Below, piece by piece: positions 45,219-53,867 of a stretch of DNA of 64,000 bases. The notes under the pieces were generated by a model. That model did not search any database. It saw only the letters and a list, made by a program, of their open reading frames with translations, and was not told the origin of the DNA. Source of the stretch: Nocardia sp. CNY236. Lineage in GTDB: Bacteria; Actinomycetota; Actinomycetes; Mycobacteriales; Mycobacteriaceae. The stretch spans positions 124,001-188,000 of the forward strand of contig NZ_AXVD01000007.1 of assembly GCF_000482385.1 (NCBI RefSeq). Reading direction: 5' to 3'. Every line of letters starts with the position of its first letter. Position 1 is the first letter of the stretch. Position numbers and translations under genes: made by a program.

Positions 45219-46157
45219 CTACGTCCGTGTGGCCCTACGGTGTTCTCGGGGACTCACCCCACGGCGACGTTTGAAGGCGGTACTCAGGGCGAAGGAGCTG
45301 CCGTAACCCACCTGGCGGGCAACCGCAGCGACGGTGGCGTCCGGCTCGCACAGCAGGTCGGCGGCCAGAGCCAGTCGCCAGTCGGTGAGATAGGACATGG
45401 GCGGTTCGCCGACCAACGCGGTGAATCGGCGGGCCAACGCCGCACGGGAGACTCCGGTTTCGGCGGCCAGTGACGCCACGGTCCAGGGCTGGTCCGGATT
45501 GTGGTGGAGCATCCGCAGGGCCCGACCGACGACGGGATCCTGATATGCCCGGTACCAGCCGGGGGCTTCGCCCCAGGGTCGGGTGAACCATTCGCGTAGC
45601 ACCGCGATGAGCAGGAGGTCGAGCAGCCGGTCGAGGATCGCTTCCTGGCCGGGGTCGTCTTTGACGATCTCGCTGGCCAGCAAGGGGATCAACGGGGAAT
45701 CCCAGGAGTCGCCCGACACTACGAGCAGCGATGGCAGTGTGTTCAGCAGCCGTCGACTGACCTCGCTTTGCATGGTGTACGTGCCGGTGAGCAGCATCGT
45801 CGGGCCGTGCGTGCTGTTGCCCCAGGTCCGTACCCCACACTCGGTCATCCAGGACAGTTCCTGTCCATCCGGTCCGGTGCAGCGCTGGCCCGGATGGATC
45901 ACGACCTGCGGTGTCGTGGACAGGTCGTCGGCGACCGTGTACGGATCGGGGCCGCGGATGATCGCGACATCCCCGGGGTTCAGCCGTGCCGCCGTGCCCG
46001 CGTGCGGAATGATCCAAGCGTCACCTCGGACCATGGCCACCAGGGTGAGTGGCGCCTCGTCTCTGATCGCCATCGACCACGGTGGGGTCAGGACCGAACG
46101 CAGCAGGAACGCGCCTCGGGCCCGGGGTCCGTCGAGAAGACCTACGACTGCATCCAT
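45219..46157 (-). CDS. AraC-family transcriptional regulator
   Basis: A 312-residue activator or repressor. The N-terminal cupin-type ligand domain begins DAVVGLLDGPRARGAFLLRS (the family start, fixing ATG 46157) and includes LNPGDVAIIRGPDPYTVAD. The C-terminal domain has two helix-turn-helix units: WTVASLAAETGVSRAALARRF and VAAVARQVGYGSSFALSTAFKRRRGVSPREHR. It is divergent from the NmrA-type gene at 46230 with 72 bases between starts, so that gene is the probable target; similar AraC/NmrA pairs are common in actinobacteria. An ATTGAA/TTCAAT pair spans the gap. Confidence 0.9.
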   Translation of the reverse strand: MDAVVGLLDGPRARGAFLLRSVLTPPWSMAIRDEAPLTLVAMVRGDAWIIPHAGTAARLNPGDVAIIRGPDPYTVADDLSTTPQVVIHPGQRCTGPDGQELSWMTECGVRTWGNSTHGPTMLLTGTYTMQSEVSRRLLNTLPSLLVVSGDSWDSPLIPLLASEIVKDDPGQEAILDRLLDLLLIAVLREWFTRPWGEAPGWYRAYQDPVVGRALRMLHHNPDQPWTVASLAAETGVSRAALARRFTALVGEPPMSYLTDWRLALAADLLCEPDATVAAVARQVGYGSSFALSTAFKRRRGVSPREHRRATRT

Positions 46158-46229
46158 GTAGACGATTGAACACATAATTGCGAGCATCAGCCATGTGCTG
46201 TCTCACATTGGTGTACTTCAATGGTCGGT

Positions 46230-47069
46230 ATGACAAACGAGCGAGAGCACAAGCCCATCCTGGTCCTCGGCGGCACCGGCAAGACCGGCCGCCGAATCGT
46301 GGAACGCCTGAACGGACGTGGAGTCCCGGTCCGGATTGGTTCCCGCACCGCCCAGCAGCCTTTCGACTGGACCGACCAGACGACCTGGGCGCCGGTCCTT
46401 CGCGACATGGAGACGGTGTATGTCTCCTACTACCCCGATCTGGCAGTGCCGGGCGCGCTCGAGGCGGTCGGCGCATTCACCGAACTCGCGGTGGCGTCCG
46501 GGGTCTCGCGACTGGTGCTGCTTTCCGGCCGCGGTGAGGACGAGGCCAAGGCCGCCGAAGAACTCGTTCAGTCCTCCGGAGTCGAGTGGACGATCCTGCG
46601 GTCGGCTTGGTTCAACCAGAACTTCAGCGAAGACTACCTCCTGGAACCGGTGCGCGGCGGTGCGGTCGTTCTCCCAGCCGGGGCCGTGCCCGAGCCGTTC
46701 ATCGACGCCGACGATATCGCCGAGGTGGCCGTGGCGGCACTGACCGAGCACGGGCACGCCGGTCGGCTCTACGAGCTGACCGGGCCCCGGTTGCTCACCT
46801 TCGGCGAGGCGATCGCCGAGATCTCCACCGCGACGGGCCGGGCCATCGACTTCGTGCAGGCTTCCCTCGAGGAGTACGCCGATGCCCTCACCGCCGAAGG
46901 CGTTCCCGCCGAGTTAATCGAGCTGCTGACGTACCTTTTCACGACCTTGTTGGACGGCCGCAACGCACAGGTGGCCGACGGCGTTCAGCGTGCGCTGGGC
47001 CGGCCACCCCGAGACTTCGCCGACTACGCCACGAACACCGCGGCCACCGGAATCTGGGGCAAGGCTTGA
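46230..47069 (+). CDS. NmrA-type NAD(P)-binding reductase, second
   Basis: A 279-residue Rossmann protein. It starts HKPILVLGGTGKTGRRIVERL (dinucleotide loop GGTGKTG) and continues with SRLVLLSGRGED, VEWTILRSAWFNQNF and FIDADDIAEVAVAAL, the signature set of NmrA-like quinone reductases. The C-terminal region binds the substrate. ATG 46230 is preferred by similarity; ATG 46221 is also in frame, and neither has a good ribosome site. It is probably regulated by the divergent AraC protein. The IS3-family element begins 125 bases after its stop. Confidence 0.88.
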   Translation: MTNEREHKPILVLGGTGKTGRRIVERLNGRGVPVRIGSRTAQQPFDWTDQTTWAPVLRDMETVYVSYYPDLAVPGALEAVGAFTELAVASGVSRLVLLSGRGEDEAKAAEELVQSSGVEWTILRSAWFNQNFSEDYLLEPVRGGAVVLPAGAVPEPFIDADDIAEVAVAALTEHGHAGRLYELTGPRLLTFGEAIAEISTATGRAIDFVQASLEEYADALTAEGVPAELIELLTYLFTTLLDGRNAQVADGVQRALGRPPRDFADYATNTAATGIWGKA

Positions 47070-47249
47070 CGCCCACCCCGCCCACACCCACGCACTCGCC
47101 GTGTGCCACTGGCGACGTCGACACCAGAACTACGCCCGACAACTCCGACATCGAAGACAATCCTTGTAACACAACGAAATACAACTGTCTTGCTTGAACC
47201 TTCCTGGACTGGCTGGAGACTCCCGATATAGCAAGGGAGACTGTCAGTC

Positions 47250-47573
47250 ATGGCGGCACCACGGAAGTTCGACGAGGAGACCCGTGCTCGGGCGGTGCGG
47301 ATGTATCAGGACCGGATCCGCGAGCACGGGGACTCGATGGCCAGCGCGCGCCGGCATGTCGGAGCACTGCTGGATATCAACCCCGCGACCCTGCGGAACT
47401 GGGTTACCCGCGCCGAACAAGGCGATACCGGCCCGGCCGCAGCGGCTGCGACCGAGTCCGACGAACTCCAAGCGCTGCGGCGTGAGGTCGTCGAATTACG
47501 CAGGGCGAACGAGATTTTGCGGACCGCGAGCGCGTTTTTCGCGGCGGCGGAGGTCGACCGCCGACTGCGGTGA
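47250..47573 (+). CDS. IS3-family transposase OrfA
   Basis: A 107-residue DNA-binding protein: ETRARAVRMYQDRIREHGDSMASARRHVGALLDINPATLRNWV (residues about 10-52) is the helix-turn-helix, and DELQALRREVVELRRANEILRTASAFFAAAE is the leucine-zipper part. The stop TGA overlaps a GTG of orfB (GTGA), the place where programmed frameshifting normally makes OrfAB in this family. It is intact. Confidence 0.92.
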   Translation: MAAPRKFDEETRARAVRMYQDRIREHGDSMASARRHVGALLDINPATLRNWVTRAEQGDTGPAAAAATESDELQALRREVVELRRANEILRTASAFFAAAEVDRRLR

Positions 47574-48496
47574 TCGTCGACTACATCGACGAACACCGGG
47601 ACAAATTCGGGTCGACCCGATCTGCCGTGTGCTGACCGAGCACGGGCTCAAGATCGCCCCGTCCACCTACTACGCCGCGAAGCAACGCGGCATCAGCGAC
47701 GCCACCTGGGCCGATGCCCACGCCGCGAACAGGTTGTTCGACCTGTGGCGCACGAATCGGGGCCTGTATGGGGTGCGCAAGCTCTGGCACACCGCCCGCC
47801 GGGCGGGCCACAATATCGGCCGTGATCAGGTAGCGCGGTTGATGCGGTTGACCGGCATCGATGGAGTTGTTCGTGCCTCGGCGCACCACCAGAACCACCG
47901 AACCGGGCCCCGCGGCCGAGCCGCGGCATCCGGATCTGATCGAGCGGGCGTGGTCGACACCGGTGCGTCCGGATCAGTGGTGGGTTGCCGATTTCACCTA
48001 CTGCTGGACTTCGGCCGGGTTCTGTTACACCGCGTTCTATGTGGACGTGTATTCGCGGCGGATTCTGGGTTGGCGGGTGATGACGTCGAAGACGACACCG
48101 TTGGTGACGTCGGTGCTCGAACAAGCGTTGTTCACCCGCCGGCGAACCGATTTCCGTTTCACCGCAACAGGAGTGATACATCCTTCCGATGCGGGGTCTC
48201 AATATACGTCACTGGCCTTCACCGAGACATTACGGGATTCGGGTATCGCCGGGTCCATAGGCAGTGTCGGAGATGCCCTCGATAACGCGCTCATGGAATC
48301 GGCGATCGGGCTCTACAAGACCGAGCTGATCGACCCGAACTCGGTCTTCTCCGGGCGAGCGGAGTTGGAGCGGGAAACCGCGTCCTGGGTGCACTGGTAC
48401 AACACCACGCGCCTGCACTCCGCGATCGGATACCAGCCACCGGTCGAATATGAACACATCTACCATCAACAGACCATCTCGGCCGAGGTGGCCTGA
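47570..48496 (+). pseudogene. IS3-family transposase OrfB, two frameshifts
   Basis: The integrase-type catalytic subunit. The reading VIVDYIDEHRDKFG breaks near 47610, where one base of a G run seems to be missing; the next part, VDPICRVLTEHGLKIAPSTYY, runs in another frame to about 47875, where one extra base restores the first frame for the rest. The catalytic residues are all present after that: Asp in WVADFTYC, Asp in FYVDVYSRR, Asp in HPSDAGSQYTS and Glu in NALMESAIGLYK. As read, no full OrfB can be made, so the element is defective unless these are sequence errors. Confidence 0.85.
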
Positions 48497-48552
48497 ACTC
48501 GGGTCTCCAACGGATCCAGGACAGTTCATGCTACCAACGAAGGAGACGCCAC

Positions 48553-49395
48553 ATGGTGCAGGTGGAACTGTCTGCAGGCACGATCGAATACGAGGACACC
48601 GGTGGAGACAAGCCGGCTCTGGTCTTCATACATGGTCTGATCATGGACGGCACGCTGTGGCGCCACGTCGTCGACCAGCTGCGCGACGAACTCCGCTGTA
48701 TCCTTCCGACCTGGCCGTTGGGCGGACACCGAATCCCGATGAACCCCGACGCTGATCTCTCGCTTGTCGGAGTAGCCGGGCTCATCGGTGAGTTCCTCGG
48801 GAAGTTGGATCTTCACGACGTCACCCTGGTTCAAAACGACTGGGGTGGGGCGCAGATTCTCATCGGCACCGGCGATACCGAACGCGTGGGTCGCGTTGTG
48901 CTGACCTCGTGCGAGGCGTTCGACAACTACCCTCCTTGGCCCGCCAAGATCATCGTGGCCTCCCGCCTGGTCCCGGGCGGGTTGCGTGCGGTGATGGCAG
49001 TGCTCGACACCCGCTTGGGCAGACGCAGTCCGGTCACCTGGGGCTCGATGAGCAAGCGGCCCGTACCCACCGCGGTGATGGATGAATGGTTCCGCCCGGC
49101 TACGGTCGACCGCAGTATTCGGCGGGACCTCGAGAAGTATCTCGGCTCCGTTCCGAAGCGTGCCCGGATGCTCGAAATCGCCAACCGTTCGGCACAATTC
49201 ACGAAACCGGTCTTGATCGCCTGGGCAACCGAAGACCGGGTGATGCCCATTGCGCACGGTCGTCGCCTGGCAAAACTCTTCCCGAATGCGCGGCTGGTCG
49301 AGATTGCCGACAGCTATACATTGATCCCCGAGGATCAGCCGAAACTATTGGCCGGAGCCATCGGGGACTTCCTCGGAGATACTCGTGCTCGATGA
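48553..49395 (+). CDS. Haloalkane-dehalogenase-like alpha/beta hydrolase
   Basis: A 280-residue protein. The nucleophile elbow is VTLVQNDWGGAQ with Asp in place of Ser, as in haloalkane dehalogenases; the oxyanion region is VFIHGLIMDGTLWR; and the acid region is WATEDRVMPI. At the place of the catalytic His (usually GHF-x-x-x-D) the sequence is SYTLIPEDQP, so the general base is missing. I recall this variant in other actinobacterial homologues, which suggests a changed function rather than a broken gene. The ATG follows GAAGGAG. The IS3-family element ends just upstream, so expression may depend on the element. Confidence 0.85.
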   Translation: MVQVELSAGTIEYEDTGGDKPALVFIHGLIMDGTLWRHVVDQLRDELRCILPTWPLGGHRIPMNPDADLSLVGVAGLIGEFLGKLDLHDVTLVQNDWGGAQILIGTGDTERVGRVVLTSCEAFDNYPPWPAKIIVASRLVPGGLRAVMAVLDTRLGRRSPVTWGSMSKRPVPTAVMDEWFRPATVDRSIRRDLEKYLGSVPKRARMLEIANRSAQFTKPVLIAWATEDRVMPIAHGRRLAKLFPNARLVEIADSYTLIPEDQPKLLAGAIGDFLGDTRAR

Positions 49396-49496
49396 AGGAA
49401 TCGTTGCCATCCGACGCCATCCCTGCAGCGGCGGCGCCTCGCGCATGTGGCCCACACCGTGCTCGGGCGGGATCACATGCGCGAGACGAACTCGAA

Positions 49497-50402
49497 TCAG
49501 TTCCGTAGCGGGGTGAAGTCGCGGCTACCGATGTATTCCGGCCGGCGCGCCGGAGCGGCGAACGGTTCGACAATGGTGTTCTCCACGCTGTTGAACACCA
49601 CGAAAATGTTCGATCGCGGGAACGGCGTGATGTTGTTCGCCGATCCATGCATGAGATTCGAGTCGAACAACAGCGCCGAGCCCGCCGTGCCCGTGAACTG
49701 CGTGACCCCGTACTGCTTCGCCAACGTGGTGACGTCTTTGGGAGTCGGTACGCCGATCTCTTGTTCCTGCAACGACTCCCGATAGTGCTCGGCCGGGGTG
49801 CTGCCCTGACACGGCACAAAGGTGCGCTGCGAGCCCGGCATCACCATGAGGCTGCCGTTGAACGGATAGTTCTCCGTCAGTGCAATCGACAAGCTCACCG
49901 CCCGCGGGGTGGGCATGCCGTCTTCGGCGTGCCAAGTCTCGAAATCCGAATGCCAATAGAAACCGGTACCACGGAATCCTGGCATGTAATTGACGCGACT
50001 CTGGTGTATGTACACCTTCGAGCCGAGAATCGGCTCGACCAGCTCCAGCACCCGGGGTTCTCGCACCAGATCCGCGATCGCAGCACTGAGCTTGTGCACC
50101 TCGAAGATCGACCGCACCCGATTCGACGTCTTCTCCACGATGAATCGGTCGTCCTCACGCAGTTCCGGATCGGACGCGAGCCGATCGATCTCGGCACTGA
50201 ACTCGGCTACCTCGGCGGGAGTGAGGAAATCGTCGAGGATGGCGAACCCGTCGGCATCGAACGATGCGATCTTCGGATTGTCGACTGTCCCCCACACCGT
50301 GGGGTCGGTGCGCTGCACATGGGCGCCCGGCGCGCCGAGACGGGTCGCATAGCGATCGTCACGATCAGTGCCGAGTCGCGTATCGGTGTGCTGCAGAACC
50401 AT
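49497..50402 (-). CDS. ectD: Ectoine hydroxylase
   Basis: A 301-residue Fe(II)/2-oxoglutarate dioxygenase turning ectoine into 5-hydroxyectoine. The iron ligands are His151 and Asp153 in FYWHSDFETWHAEDGMP and His252 in NLMHGSANN; Arg263 in FPRSN probably binds 2-oxoglutarate. The stretch around the first two ligands is the EctD signature. ATG 50402 is preceded by GGAGG and AAAGG. It lies eight bases after ectC, so it is the last gene of an ectABCD operon. Confidence 0.97.
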   Translation of the reverse strand: MVLQHTDTRLGTDRDDRYATRLGAPGAHVQRTDPTVWGTVDNPKIASFDADGFAILDDFLTPAEVAEFSAEIDRLASDPELREDDRFIVEKTSNRVRSIFEVHKLSAAIADLVREPRVLELVEPILGSKVYIHQSRVNYMPGFRGTGFYWHSDFETWHAEDGMPTPRAVSLSIALTENYPFNGSLMVMPGSQRTFVPCQGSTPAEHYRESLQEQEIGVPTPKDVTTLAKQYGVTQFTGTAGSALLFDSNLMHGSANNITPFPRSNIFVVFNSVENTIVEPFAAPARRPEYIGSRDFTPLRN

Positions 50403-50410
50403 AGGTGCCT

Positions 50411-50809
50411 TTACCCTCCGATCGTCGGGGTGACTAGTGGATAGACGCCGTTGCTGTCGTGAACCTCCTGCCCCGTGACCGGCGGGTTGAACACGCACAT
50501 CATTCTCATCCGGGTACGTACGTCGAGGCGATGACGTTCGTGCCCATCGAGCAGGTACATCGAGCCCGGACCCAGCTCGTAGGTGACGTCGTTGTCCAGG
50601 TCGGTCAACGTTCCCTCACCCTCGATGAGCCACACTGCCTCGATGTGGTTGAGGTAGTGGAACTCGTGCACGCCCCCGGCATCGATGGTGGTCTCATGGA
50701 AGGAGAAGCCGACCCCGTCGCCACCGAGAACGATGCGCTTGCTGCGCCAGCCCTCGCCCGCCACGTCGCGCTCGGTGTCGGTGATCCCCGAGGTGGTACG
50801 CACGATCAT
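50411..50809 (-). CDS. ectC: Ectoine synthase
   Basis: A 132-residue cupin that closes N-gamma-acetyl-diaminobutyrate to ectoine. MIVRTTSGITDTERDV and GVGFSFHETTIDAGGVHEFHYLNHIEAVWLIEGEGTL (residues about 32-68, including the iron-binding Glu/His set) match EctC throughout, as does LLDGHERHRL. Length is as usual (about 130). ATG 50809 overlaps the ectB stop (ATGA), giving translational coupling. Confidence 0.97.
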   Translation of the reverse strand: MIVRTTSGITDTERDVAGEGWRSKRIVLGGDGVGFSFHETTIDAGGVHEFHYLNHIEAVWLIEGEGTLTDLDNDVTYELGPGSMYLLDGHERHRLDVRTRMRMMCVFNPPVTGQEVHDSNGVYPLVTPTIGG

Positions 50810-52083
50810 GCATTCGCTCCCATCCCACCGCACACCGACTCGACCGCATCGGCGAGGATGCGCAGGCCCTGGTCGAGTTCCTGCTCGGTGATGGTCAATG
50901 GTGGCAGAAGCTTCACTACTTCGTCGGTGGATCCGGATGTCTCGACCAGCAGACCGCGCTCGAAGGCGATCTGGCACACTTTGCCCGCCTGCGAGGCGTC
51001 GTCGAACACCACGCCGTGCACCATGCCGCGACCGCGGGTGGTGACACCGGAGAAATGCCCGGCCAGTTCGCCGAGGGTGCGCGCGATCTGATCGCCCTTC
51101 TTCTGGGTCGCGACTGCGAGAGCGTCGTCGGACCAGTAGTGGCGCAGTGCCGTCGTCGCGGTCACGAATGCGGGATTGTTGCCACGGAAGGTGCCGTTGT
51201 GCTCGCCGGGCGACCACTCGTCCAGCTCCGGTTTGAACAGCACCAGTGCCATCGGGAGGCCGTAGCCACTGATCGACTTCGACAACGTGACGATATCGGG
51301 CTTGATGCCGGCTGCCTCGAAGGAGAAGAACGGTCCGGTCCGGCCGCACCCCATCTGGACGTCGTCGACGATCAACAAGATCTCTCTGGAGGCGCACAGG
51401 TCTGCGAGGTGGCGCAGCCATTCGGCGCGGGCGACATTGACCCCGCCTTCACCTTGTACGGTCTCCACGATCACCGCGGCCGGGCGGTCGACGCCCGACG
51501 AGGAGTCGTCGAGCACCTTCTCCATCCATTGGAAGTCGGTGGCGCCAGCACCGAGGTACCCGTCGTAGGGCATCCGGGCGGTGTGCGCCAACGGGACGCC
51601 GGCACCGGCGCGTTTGGTGGCGTTGCCGGTGACCGACAGCGCGCCGAGCGTCATACCGTGGAAAGCATTGGTGAAGCTGACGATCGTCTGCCGGCCGGTG
51701 ACCTTGCGTGCCAGCTTGAGTGCCGCCTCCACGGCATTGGCGCCGGTCGGCCCGGGAAACTGCACCTTGTATTCCAGACCGCGCGGAGTCAGCAGCGTAT
51801 CGCGCAAGGTCGTGAGCAGGTCGCGCTTGGCCGCTGTGGACATATCCAGGCCGTGGGTGATGCCGTCACCGGCGATGTAGTCCAGCAGCGGCTGCTTGAG
51901 GACATCATTGTTGTGTCCATAGTTCAACGAGCCCGCACCGGCGAAGAAGTCCAGGTAGTCCTTGCCCTCCTCGTCGTGCAGCCAGCTCCCTTTGGCGGTG
52001 GTGAACACTGTGGGCCACCCGCGGCAGTAGCCTCGCACATTCGATTCGAGGCTTTCGAACACGGTGGTATTGCTGTTGATCAT
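50806..52083 (-). CDS. ectB: Diaminobutyrate-2-oxoglutarate transaminase
   Basis: A 425-residue class III PLP aminotransferase making L-2,4-diaminobutyrate from aspartate semialdehyde and glutamate. The PLP Lys269 is in VTLSKSISGYGLPMA; VETVQGEGGVN and IVDDVQMGCGRTG carry the cofactor Asp. The start FESLESNVRGYCR is the EctB hallmark. ATG 52083 follows GAGGAG and overlaps the ectA stop (ATGA). Confidence 0.97.
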   Translation of the reverse strand: MINSNTTVFESLESNVRGYCRGWPTVFTTAKGSWLHDEEGKDYLDFFAGAGSLNYGHNNDVLKQPLLDYIAGDGITHGLDMSTAAKRDLLTTLRDTLLTPRGLEYKVQFPGPTGANAVEAALKLARKVTGRQTIVSFTNAFHGMTLGALSVTGNATKRAGAGVPLAHTARMPYDGYLGAGATDFQWMEKVLDDSSSGVDRPAAVIVETVQGEGGVNVARAEWLRHLADLCASREILLIVDDVQMGCGRTGPFFSFEAAGIKPDIVTLSKSISGYGLPMALVLFKPELDEWSPGEHNGTFRGNNPAFVTATTALRHYWSDDALAVATQKKGDQIARTLGELAGHFSGVTTRGRGMVHGVVFDDASQAGKVCQIAFERGLLVETSGSTDEVVKLLPPLTITEQELDQGLRILADAVESVCGGMGANA

Positions 52084-52679
52084 CGATGACTCTCCTCGAT
52101 GGTGCCGGCGGTCGGTGCGATACGGTACAGCTCCTCGGATGCGTGACCGTCCGGGAAGGCGTCGGCATCGAACAAGGAACTGTTGGTGATGTCGGCCGCT
52201 CGCGCTCGCGCTACCGACGTGAACATGGCGATGGAGGCCGTGTTGTCCGACGTGATCGTCGTTTCGAGTACCGAAACACCCTGGTCGGCGACTCGGTCGA
52301 GCAAGCTGTGGAGCAGCTGCGCGGCGATTCCGCGACCGCGTTGAGAACGGTCCACCGCGATCTGCCAGACGAAGACGGTGTCGGGCGCCTGCGGGCGAAC
52401 GAACCCGGTCACAAAGCCCACGACTCGGCCATCCACGTCCGCGACCACTGACGTTTCGGCGAAATCTCGACACCACAGCAGGTATGAGTAGCTCGAATTG
52501 ACATCGAGCACCGCGGAATCCTTGGCGATACGCCACATCGACGCGCCATCGCCCAGGTTGGGCGCGCGCAGCACTACCGATCCGGTGTCACTCCGAGACG
52601 AAGCGCCCCCTGGAGCGGTCGCGGCGTCGTCGACGCGTCCACGCTCGATCTGCGCTGGGGGCAGGGTTGGCAATGACAT
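52080..52679 (-). CDS. ectA: Diaminobutyrate acetyltransferase
   Basis: A 199-residue GNAT enzyme acetylating the gamma-amino group of diaminobutyrate. APNLGDGASMWRIAKDSAVLDVNSSYSYLLWCRDF (residues about 39-73) is the EctA signature; FVWQIAVDRSQRGRGIAAQLL holds the acetyl-CoA loop, and ITSDNTASIAMF a later conserved stretch. The first 30 residues are a variable Ala/Ser/Arg-rich part. ATG 52679 follows GAGGGAG. First gene of the ectABCD unit, 84 bases after the histidine kinase on the same strand. Confidence 0.96.
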   Translation of the reverse strand: MSLPTLPPAQIERGRVDDAATAPGGASSRSDTGSVVLRAPNLGDGASMWRIAKDSAVLDVNSSYSYLLWCRDFAETSVVADVDGRVVGFVTGFVRPQAPDTVFVWQIAVDRSQRGRGIAAQLLHSLLDRVADQGVSVLETTITSDNTASIAMFTSVARARAADITNSSLFDADAFPDGHASEELYRIAPTAGTIEESHR

Positions 52680-52763
52680 ACAACTCCCTCGTAGGGTCAG
52701 CAGTACTAATCCAGGCTTCCGAAGCGACTTTGAGGTGAACCTGTCGACTTCTTTACGGTCGTG

Positions 52764-53867
52764 TTACAGATGGATGTCACCCAACCGGGGCAGACGCATG
52801 ACGAAGCGCGCGCCACCACCAGGACGTTCGGTGCATTCGACTCGCCCGCGGTGAGTGGCTACCGTTTCGGCGACCAATGCCAGACCGATGCCCGTTCCGG
52901 TGGGTGAGCGTCTGCCGCTACGGGCAGTCGCGAACCGTTCGAAAATGCGGGTTCGGTCCGCGAGTGGCACACCGGGACCGGCATCGTCGACGGTGATCAC
53001 CGCGTCGCTGCTGTCGCGGCTCACGGCTACGGCGACCACCCCGCCTCCGTGCCGGTCCGCGTTGTGCAGCAGGTTGGCCACCGCGCGCTCCAGTTCCAGT
53101 TTGCGGCCACGCACGGTCACGTCCTGGTCGACGATGAGCAGATCGGCGGAATAGCGTCGGTCGGCCAAGGTGTGGGTGAGCAGATCACGCACCGACAGCG
53201 GCTCGACATCGCCGTTGTGCCGCCCGGCCTCCACCCGGGCCAACGCAAGCAGGTCATCCAGCAATCGGCGCAGATGATCGACCTCGTCGGTGACCAGTCC
53301 CAGTGCGCGTTGCGATCGTTCCGGCAGCTCGGTGCGGTGGCGATTGAGTACGTCCACGCTGGCCATCAGCGTGGTCAATGGGGTCCGCAGTTCGTGACTG
53401 ACGTCGCCGAAAACGCGGTGTTCGCGCTCGATGCGCCGCTGCAACGAGTCCACCATGATGTTGAAGGCCTCGAGGGCGGCGGCCAGATCCTGGTCGCCGC
53501 CGACAGTGAGGCGCAGGTCGAGGTCGCCAGAGGTGATCTCGGCAGCACCCCGGCCGAGCTGGTGCAGCGGCACCAACACCCGCCTACTCGCCCACCAACC
53601 CAGAGCTGCGCCGAGCAGAGTCGTCACGACAGCGCAGCCGATCAAGACAGCACCCAGCACGCCGGCCGTGACCTCGCTGTCCGCGGCCGGCTCGGATCCT
53701 GCGTACGGTATCTCCACCCGGTTGCCGGCGGCAATGAACGCCGTGGTCGCCATCGTCGTCGACATCAGCGCGGTGAGCGCAGCGAACGCCGCGGTCACCT
53801 GGCCGCGCAGACCCCAGGTGTGCGGGTGCCAGCGTTTGGCACGTGCGGAGAGTTCAGCGCTGGACAT
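52764..53867 (-). CDS. Sensor histidine kinase
   Basis: A 367-residue membrane kinase. A first transmembrane helix (about 21-47) and a second (about 68-95) are separated by only about 20 residues, too short for a usual ligand domain, so it may sense the membrane itself or a partner. Then a HAMP domain (RRVLVPLHQLGRGAAEI), the HisKA motif FGDVSHELRTPLTTL, and the HATPase motifs NLLHNADRH and GTGIGLALVAE. ATG 53867 overlaps the response-regulator gene by 14 bases. Its place directly before ectA suggests, but does not prove, control of ectoine synthesis by osmotic signals. Confidence 0.93.
   Translation of the reverse strand: MSSAELSARAKRWHPHTWGLRGQVTAAFAALTALMSTTMATTAFIAAGNRVEIPYAGSEPAADSEVTAGVLGAVLIGCAVVTTLLGAALGWWASRRVLVPLHQLGRGAAEITSGDLDLRLTVGGDQDLAAALEAFNIMVDSLQRRIEREHRVFGDVSHELRTPLTTLMASVDVLNRHRTELPERSQRALGLVTDEVDHLRRLLDDLLALARVEAGRHNGDVEPLSVRDLLTHTLADRRYSADLLIVDQDVTVRGRKLELERAVANLLHNADRHGGGVVAVAVSRDSSDAVITVDDAGPGVPLADRTRIFERFATARSGRRSPTGTGIGLALVAETVATHRGRVECTERPGGGARFVMRLPRLGDIHL

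Larger units (their letters stand above)
47195..48528 (+). mobile_element. IS3-family insertion sequence with target duplication
   Basis: A complete element of 1334 bases. Left terminal repeat 47195-47226 begins TGAACCTTCCTGGACTGGC; right repeat 48499-48528, read inward, begins TGAACTGTCCTGGATCCG; both contain TGGAGAC. The flanks carry a direct TGCT (47191-47194 and 48529-48532), the expected short target duplication. It encodes orfA and a frameshifted orfB. It has landed 20-25 bases before the ATG of the hydrolase at 48553, so it has replaced that gene's promoter region. Confidence 0.93.
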
